Of a DNA stretch of 9,712 nucleotides, positions 5,803-9,712 are shown piece by piece (the first letter of the stretch is position 1; every line of letters starts with the position of its first letter). The stretch spans positions 1 through 9,712 of the forward strand of contig DAOTVD010000020.1 of the NCBI GenBank assembly GCA_034437075.1. The letters run 5' to 3'. A program made the translations under genes and the position numbers. This DNA is from DAOTVD01 sp034437075. Lineage in GTDB: Bacteria; Chloroflexota; Anaerolineae; Aggregatilineales; J027. The notes beneath the pieces are model-generated. The model had not been told where the DNA came from and made no database searches. It worked only from the letters and a program-made list of their open reading frames with translations.

Positions 5803-6554
5803 CCCACGAACCGCGCCCGAAAGCGCTCGATTTCGTCCGGCGTGATGCCCCCGCCCAGCAGATAATGGCCCGCGCCGCCATAGCGTTCATCCAGCGCGGT
5901 TAGGAATTGGGTCATGGTTTGCGGCGCGCAGGCCAGCAATTCATCGGCCACGAAATCCGGCATGCCAAAGCCGATAAAGCGTTCGCGTTGGCGGGTGATA
6001 TAATCCTGCAAGTGGGCGGCAGTGGCCGCATAATCGGCGATGATGTCCTCGTCGGGCACATCGGCCAGGCGCAAGAGCAGCGCGGCGATAATCCCGGTGC
6101 GGTCTTTGCCCGCCGAGCAATGAAAGACCAGCGGTGCTTCCAGGCGTGCCAGCATCGCGCGGAAGACCTCCGCATGGAAGGCTTGGCGCGGGGCCAGGCT
6201 ATCCACATAGGCATCGGCCATGCGAAAGCCGGCGGGGTTGCTCATGATCTTGGCGCGGATGGCTTCCCGGCCTAGCGTGGTGGGCATGTTCAGCAGGTCG
6301 GCATGCGGGCCGGGTTGGCTGTGGCCTTCGTGGGCGTGTTCGTCCGCTTCGCGTAAATCCAATACCGTGCGTATGCCTAAGTCGGCCAGGGTGGTTTGGT
6401 CGTTTTCAGTAAGTTGACCCAGCGACCCTGCCCGAAAGAGCAGGCCGTAGCGCGTTTGGCGACCGTCGCGGGTGGCATAGCCGCCCAGGTCACGGAAATT
6501 ATAGCCGCCTTCCAGCGGCACGACGCGCGGGTGATCTCCCGAAGTTGTGCTCAT
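5799..6554 (-). CDS. MptpB-like tyrosine phosphatase
   Basis: This 251-residue soluble protein belongs to the Y_phosphatase3 / MptpB-like family. The N-terminal signature is GGYNFRDLGGY (16-26), followed by LLFRAGSL (38-45) and a TVLDLR strand (63-68). The catalytic P-loop is FHCSAGKDRTG (144-154): nucleophile Cys146, Arg152 of the CX5R motif, and the Lys-Asp pair (150-151) typical of MptpB-type enzymes, which hydrolyse phosphotyrosine and in some cases phosphoserine/threonine or phosphoinositides. There is no signal peptide, so it should act in the cytoplasm. The ATG directly abuts the TAA of the acylphosphatase gene, with AGGT about ten bases upstream, so translation is probably coupled. 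It is the last gene of the rseP operon. The substrate is unknown. Confidence 0.92.
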   Translation of the reverse strand: MSTTSGDHPRVVPLEGGYNFRDLGGYATRDGRQTRYGLLFRAGSLGQLTENDQTTLADLGIRTVLDLREADEHAHEGHSQPGPHADLLNMPTTLGREAIRAKIMSNPAGFRMADAYVDSLAPRQAFHAEVFRAMLARLEAPLVFHCSAGKDRTGIIAALLLRLADVPDEDIIADYAATAAHLQDYITRQRERFIGFGMPDFVADELLACAPQTMTQFLTALDERYGGAGHYLLGGGITPDEIERFRARFVG

Positions 6555-6830
6555 TTAATACGCTACCTGAAAGCCTTGATAATCATGACTAGGATTGTTC
6601 CATTCGGTTTTGACAGCCGTCACGCGCGCGGCGGGTGGGCCTTCGCGCAGAAAGTCCAGCAGCTTGTTTAGCTTATCTTCCGCCCCTTCGGCGAGCACCT
6701 CCACGCGGCCATCCGGCAAGTTTTTGACATAGCCACTCAGGGCTAGCGCGTTGGCTTGGCTGCGCGTCGTCGCGCGGAAGTTGACCCCCTGGACTGTCCC
6801 GTGAATATAGGCATGGAGTTGTTTAGTCAT
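6555..6830 (-). CDS. acyP: Acylphosphatase
   Basis: Acylphosphatase hydrolyses carboxyl-phosphate bonds such as those in acetyl phosphate, carbamoyl phosphate and 1,3-bisphosphoglycerate. The 91-residue product shows the family motif GTVQGVNFR (11-19) with catalytic Arg19, and GYVKNLPDGRVEV (33-45) with catalytic Asn37, then EG at 48-49. Its length is typical of this small alpha/beta fold. Two in-frame ATG codons, 6836 and 6830, lie inside the 3' end of the upstream gene. GGAGG (minus strand, 6837-6841) directly touches the first but lies six bases before the second, so 6830 is preferred. The gene overlaps the HEAT-repeat gene by 8 bases, and its TAA directly precedes the phosphatase ATG. Identity is very secure; the cellular role is uncertain, as for most bacterial acylphosphatases. 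Confidence 0.95.
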   Translation of the reverse strand: MTKQLHAYIHGTVQGVNFRATTRSQANALALSGYVKNLPDGRVEVLAEGAEDKLNKLLDFLREGPPAARVTAVKTEWNNPSHDYQGFQVAY

Positions 6831-7830
6831 CGTCATCCTCCATATCCATGGTGAGCTTGAGTTCGAGCATCATGCGCGCGTTTTCTAGTGCTTCTTCTAT
6901 GGCCTCGAGCCATTCGTCGTCGTCGCTTTCTGCGGCCTCGTCTAGCAGATCGGCCAGGGTGCGTAGCGCGTCTTCGCTGCCGATTTCCCCCAGCGCCCAT
7001 ACCGCAATATAGCGATGTTCTTCTTCTGGCGCGTGGATGTAACCTTGCAGTGGTTCGACGGCGTCTTCTAGGCCGATGTTCCCGGCAGCGAAAATGGCCG
7101 CTAGCGAGACTTCCGGCGCGGCATGGTTCAAGCCGTCCAGCACCTCGTCATTCCAGCGTTCGTCGCAGGTGTGCCCCATGGCGCGTAGGGCGCTGGCCTG
7201 TTCGGCGGGATCGTCGGTGGCGCTGGCGTTTTCGATGAGCCCGGCGACTTGCGGGTGGCTGGTATGGGCGAGCGCTTCTAGCGCTAGGCGGCGGACGTCT
7301 TCGTGTTCTTGAGCATCGGTGGCGTGTTGCAGGGCCACGCCTTTGGCCATTTCGACCTCATCTTGGTCGAGTTCGCCGATTTCGGCCAGGTACAGATATT
7401 TGCTGACCTGCGTAAAAGCCGCCGCGCGCACCGAGTAGGCCGGGTCGTCGTGGGCTATGGTGGCCGTTTGTTGCATATTGTCCAGGCTTTCATCGGCCCA
7501 ATTGGCGTTCAGGGCTGCCACGCGCACGGCGGGCACGGGGTCGGTATAGGCCATGCGGGCCAGCACTTCGTAATCCACCATATAGTCGGCTTCGCTTTGT
7601 TCGGCCAGGCGTTCCATGATGATCACGCGCTGTTCTTCGGGCAGTTCGCGCCAGACCGGGCCAACGAGGGCCACATCGTCTGGGCGCATGCCCGAAAAAC
7701 CAAATATGATGGCGGGGGGTACCAGTTCGTCTGGTTTAATCGGCAGCGCGGCTAGTGCATCTTGCACGGTATAGCGCTTATCATCTGGCATTTGTGTATC
7801 GTCAAAACGAATGATGTTATCGTCGTTCAT
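6823..7830 (-). CDS. Acidic HEAT-repeat protein
   Basis: This is a 335-residue, strongly acidic soluble protein with tandem helical HEAT (PBS-lyase-type) repeats. They can be followed from about residue 97 to 325: PAVRVAALNA (100-109), AYSVRAAAF (131-139), EDVRRLALEALAH (177-189), EQASALRAMGH (210-220), PEVSLAAIFAAGNIG (239-253) and EHRYIAVWALGEIG (271-284), the last two carrying the typical A-x-x-A-L-G-x-I-G. The first 60 residues contain a Pro-rich stretch (LVPPAIIFGFSGM) outside the repeats. The tail ends EDDDD. Such proteins are usually scaffolds or binding adaptors; no catalytic residue is visible. It follows rseP after 38 bases, which contain a doubled AGAGGGA just before the ATG. The gene's Asp codons double as the start region of acylphosphatase. 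The partner is unknown. Confidence 0.85.
   Translation of the reverse strand: MNDDNIIRFDDTQMPDDKRYTVQDALAALPIKPDELVPPAIIFGFSGMRPDDVALVGPVWRELPEEQRVIIMERLAEQSEADYMVDYEVLARMAYTDPVPAVRVAALNANWADESLDNMQQTATIAHDDPAYSVRAAAFTQVSKYLYLAEIGELDQDEVEMAKGVALQHATDAQEHEDVRRLALEALAHTSHPQVAGLIENASATDDPAEQASALRAMGHTCDERWNDEVLDGLNHAAPEVSLAAIFAAGNIGLEDAVEPLQGYIHAPEEEHRYIAVWALGEIGSEDALRTLADLLDEAAESDDDEWLEAIEEALENARMMLELKLTMDMEDDDD
6837..6841 (-). promoter_or_regulatory. Ribosome binding site deciding the acylphosphatase start
   Basis: GGAGG on the minus strand lies inside the final codons of the HEAT-repeat gene. It is six bases before the ATG at 6830 and immediately adjacent to the ATG at 6836, so it favours the shorter acylphosphatase start. 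Confidence 0.7.
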
Positions 7831-7868
7831 ATCCCTCTGTTCCCTCTGCTAGGCTCGGATATTAGCCC

Positions 7869-9284
7869 CTATTGCGGTAAGTTAATCGGGTTGGCCAGGT
7901 CGTTGATGACCAACACCACGAACAAAACCATCATCATGGCGAAGCCCATCAGATGGATAAGACCTTCGCGCTCGGGCGGCATGGGCTTTCCGCGCACCAT
8001 CTCGACCAAGACAAAGAGGATGCGCCCACCATCCAGCGCGGGGATAGGCAGCAAGTTCGTGACGGCCAAAGCGATGCTAATCAGTGCGATGAACAGCAGC
8101 AATTCTTGGTAGGGGCGGTTCTGAATGATGTCGCTACCAATTTGCGAGACGCCCACCGGGCTGACGGGGCGGGCTTCTTCGGCGGTCAGGTTGCCCGCTA
8201 CAAGTTCTGCCGGGAAGTTCACGATGATTTCCATGGTGAACATAAACCGATCCATGCCATACTCAACCGCTTCGGGGATGGTATAGCGCACGTCCCGCGT
8301 TTCGATGTTCGTTTCGTTGATGAGCAGCCCCAGCGCGGGTGTGCCAATCTGCGGGCGGATGATAATACCAACCCGCGCGCGGTCTTCGCCTTCTAATATT
8401 TCGGGCGTGATCTGCAATTCTGCGATAGCCTGGCCGCGTTGTACCATCAGCGTAACCTGCTCGTTGGCGTTCGCGTCGGTCAGGTCTTGCATTTCCTCGA
8501 TGGTGTCGATGGTTTGGCCATCGATGGCCAAGATGATGTCTTGTTCTTGCAAGCCGGCTTCATCGGCGGGGGTGCCCTCTTGCACGGCGGCGACCTGCAC
8601 ATACTCGCGCGCGTCGTCTAATTCAGCAGGCGAGATCAAGTCAACAGTGTACGTCTCACCGCCCTCTGCCGGGTCAACGCGCAGGGTAACGGGTTCGTCG
8701 GGGTTATCCGCGATGGCGTCCTGTACCAAGAATTCTAGTAACTGGCCGTTGTCGAGCGCCTCGCCATTCACATGCGTGATCGTATCGCCGGGTTGCAGTT
8801 CGGCGGTCGCGGCGGGGCTATCCGGCAAAACTTCGACCACTTGCGCGTCCGAAAAGCGGGTGGGCAAGCCTAATAGCGGGATAATCAAAAAGATGATGAA
8901 CGCGCCCACGAAGTTGGCGAGTGGCCCAGCGAACAGGAACCACAACTTTTGCAGCGGTTTGGCTTGGTGCACGCTGACGAGTTCGTCTACATTGCGCCCC
9001 GCGACTTGTAAATCCTCGCGGCGCTCGGCCATCTCGCCTTCGCCTTCGGGCTTGAAGAAATCTTCGCCATAGGGCAACACATAGCCCCCCAGGGGCACCC
9101 AGTTTAGTGTGAATTCTGTTTCGCCCCATTGAAACAGTTTGGCCATGCGCGGCGGAAAGCCGATTCCGAATTCCAGAATGCTGATGCCCACGGATTTTCC
9201 GGCGAGCATATGGCCCAGTTCATGGATGATAATGAGTGGGATGAGCACCACCACAAAGGCGACTAATCCAAAAAGAAGATCCAT
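7869..9284 (-). CDS. rseP: RseP-type site-2 membrane zinc metalloprotease
   Basis: This 471-residue intramembrane protease belongs to family M50B. The first helix (about 4-22) runs into the zinc motif HELGH (21-25, with catalytic Glu22). The GIGFPP and GGYVLPYGED region follows, then a second helix from LWFLFAGPLANF (114-125). Two PDZ domains are visible: about 146-205 (SPAATAELQPGDTITHVNG) and 228-290 (GTPADEAGLQEQDIILAIDG). PVGVSQIG (376-383) precedes the third helix, and the second active-site motif is NLLPIPALDGGR (410-421) with zinc ligand Asp418. A last helix spans about 446-462. The stretch from GGY to AGP is acidic and somewhat longer than in E. coli RseP. Family members cut membrane-bound anti-sigma factors or leftover signal peptides; the substrate here is unknown. 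Translation starts at ATG 9284, with AGGA ten bases upstream. It heads the four-gene operon and is divergent from obg. Confidence 0.95.
   Translation of the reverse strand: MDLLFGLVAFVVVLIPLIIIHELGHMLAGKSVGISILEFGIGFPPRMAKLFQWGETEFTLNWVPLGGYVLPYGEDFFKPEGEGEMAERREDLQVAGRNVDELVSVHQAKPLQKLWFLFAGPLANFVGAFIIFLIIPLLGLPTRFSDAQVVEVLPDSPAATAELQPGDTITHVNGEALDNGQLLEFLVQDAIADNPDEPVTLRVDPAEGGETYTVDLISPAELDDAREYVQVAAVQEGTPADEAGLQEQDIILAIDGQTIDTIEEMQDLTDANANEQVTLMVQRGQAIAELQITPEILEGEDRARVGIIIRPQIGTPALGLLINETNIETRDVRYTIPEAVEYGMDRFMFTMEIIVNFPAELVAGNLTAEEARPVSPVGVSQIGSDIIQNRPYQELLLFIALISIALAVTNLLPIPALDGGRILFVLVEMVRGKPMPPEREGLIHLMGFAMMMVLFVVLVINDLANPINLPQ
8514..8531. repeat. Perfect 18-bp palindrome inside rseP
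   Basis: TTGGCCATCGATGGCCAA is an uninterrupted perfect palindrome (two 9-base arms, no spacer) within the coding sequence of the second PDZ domain, where it overlaps the codons for AIDGQ. Codon choice for the Ile-Asp-Gly turn may produce it by chance. No second copy was noticed in the window. Confidence 0.8.
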
Positions 9285-9317
9285 ACGGCGATTGTCCTAA
9301 ACGTTATCATGAATCGA

Positions 9318-9333
9318 GGCGCCGAAAAGCGCC
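9318..9333 (-). other. Short GC stem-loop in rseP leader
   Basis: GGCGC and GCGCC form a 5-bp all-GC stem around six bases (TTTTCG on the minus strand). It would lie in the early leader of the rseP transcript, upstream of the ribosome binding site. It is short and could be incidental. Confidence 0.3.
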
Positions 9334-9351
9334 CGCAAAGCGTGTATGCAG

Positions 9352-9381
9352 ATTATAGGGCGAAGCGGTTGCCCCTTGCAA
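9352..9381 (-). promoter_or_regulatory. Candidate promoter of the rseP operon
   Basis: On the minus strand a perfect TATAAT (9352-9357) lies 18 bases after TTGCAA (9376-9381, 4 of 6 consensus). The predicted start near 9346 gives a leader of about 60 bases to the rseP ATG. Because no further promoter-like gap exists downstream, this is likely the main promoter for all four genes. Confidence 0.6.
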
Positions 9382-9400
9382 TGACAGGCCCTTGAATTTA

Positions 9401-9429
9401 ATGAAAATCATAGAAAGGCGTGCCATAAT
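9401..9429 (+). promoter_or_regulatory. Candidate promoter of obg
   Basis: ATGAAA (9401-9406, 4 of 6) is followed at 17 bases by CATAAT (9424-9429, 5 of 6), with TG at 9421-9422 making an extended -10. The start near 9436 gives a leader of about 23 bases. It lies back-to-back with the rseP promoter, the two -35 boxes being 19 bases apart. Confidence 0.5.
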
Positions 9430-9458
9430 AAAAAGGTTCAAAGAAAAACAGGTATATG

Positions 9459-9712
9459 ATGAGCCAGGAATTTATAGACGAAGCACGGATTTACGTAAAA
9501 AGTGGCAAGGGCGGCGATGGCATGATCCACTTTCGGCGCGAGAAGTTCGAGCCGCGCGGCGGCCCCGATGGCGGCGATGGGGGTAAAGGTGGGGATGTCA
9601 TCTTCATTGGCAACGAAAAGCTAAACACCTTGCGCCGCTTTGGCGGGCAAGTCCACTTTCGCGCGGCGGATGGCGGGCGCGGCGGCAGCAGTCGTAAAAC
9701 AGGCAAAAGCGG
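9459..9712 (+). CDS. obg: GTPase Obg/CgtA, N-terminal part (partial)
   Basis: The frame runs off the right edge after 84 complete codons. It encodes the glycine-rich Obg fold: FIDEARIYVKSGKGGDG, then FRREKFEPRGGPDGGDGGKGGDV (about 25-47), then LNTLRRF and a Gly-rich stretch ending SRKTGKSG. This matches the N-terminal domain of Obg, an essential GTPase that binds the 50S ribosomal subunit and takes part in its late assembly and in stress signalling. The G domain lies beyond the window. There are two adjacent start codons, ATG 9456 and ATG 9459; AGGT (9450-9453) is spaced five bases from the second and only two from the first, so 9459 is preferred. The gene diverges from rseP and has its own promoter-like sequence. 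Confidence 0.95.
   Translation, partial: MSQEFIDEARIYVKSGKGGDGMIHFRREKFEPRGGPDGGDGGKGGDVIFIGNEKLNTLRRFGGQVHFRAADGGRGGSSRKTGKS

Noticed and set aside
8305..9072. Long plus-strand open frame opposite rseP
   Set aside because: It is a Ser/Cys-rich antisense reading of a clearly identified protease gene and has no family features of its own.

Overview
The window is about 9.7 kb of ordinary, densely packed bacterial chromosome of moderately high GC. It carries nine recognisable or sizeable protein genes, one very small candidate gene, and the cut tail of another gene at the left edge. I see no rRNA, tRNA, CRISPR array, transposase or phage gene. A redox repressor Rex, a bacterial RIO-type kinase, RecJ, an RseP-type site-2 protease and Obg near one another would suit a Chloroflexota-like (Anaerolineae-like) bacterium. 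That assignment is inference from gene content and has not been tested by comparison.

Layout. 1-129 (+) is the last 42 codons of an unidentified gene. 244-873 (+) is rex, preceded by a sigma-70-like promoter in which an 18-bp Rex-operator-like sequence fills the spacer and covers nearly all of the -10, suggesting autoregulation by NADH/NAD+. 874-1179 is the only long gene-poor stretch. It holds two mutually exclusive hairpins, a 21-codon ORF with a good ribosome binding site, a weak terminator-like hairpin and a stem-loop just before the next gene. 1180-2208 (+) is a RIO kinase. It ends 6 bases from a convergent minus-strand pair, recJ (3442-5160) followed by a polytopic membrane protein (2215-3435). 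Divergent from recJ is a single YcxB-like membrane protein (5329-5802, +). Its stop codon overlaps that of the next, convergent operon.

That minus-strand operon reads rseP (7869-9284), an acidic HEAT-repeat protein (6823-7830), acylphosphatase (6555-6830) and a MptpB-like tyrosine phosphatase (5799-6554). The last three are translationally coupled by an overlap and a zero-spacing junction. Divergent from rseP is obg (9459 to the window end, +), of which the first 84 complete codons are present. Back-to-back promoters can be read in both divergent gaps.

How the genes fit together. Rex would sense redox state. The RIO kinase, the tyrosine phosphatase and the acylphosphatase all act on phosphoryl groups, but nothing in the sequence shows that they share substrates. 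RecJ and Obg are housekeeping genes. The items most worth checking are the Rex operator, the rex-rio leader region with its small ORF, and the protease/HEAT/acylphosphatase/phosphatase operon. I did not find a clearly new defence or mobile system here.
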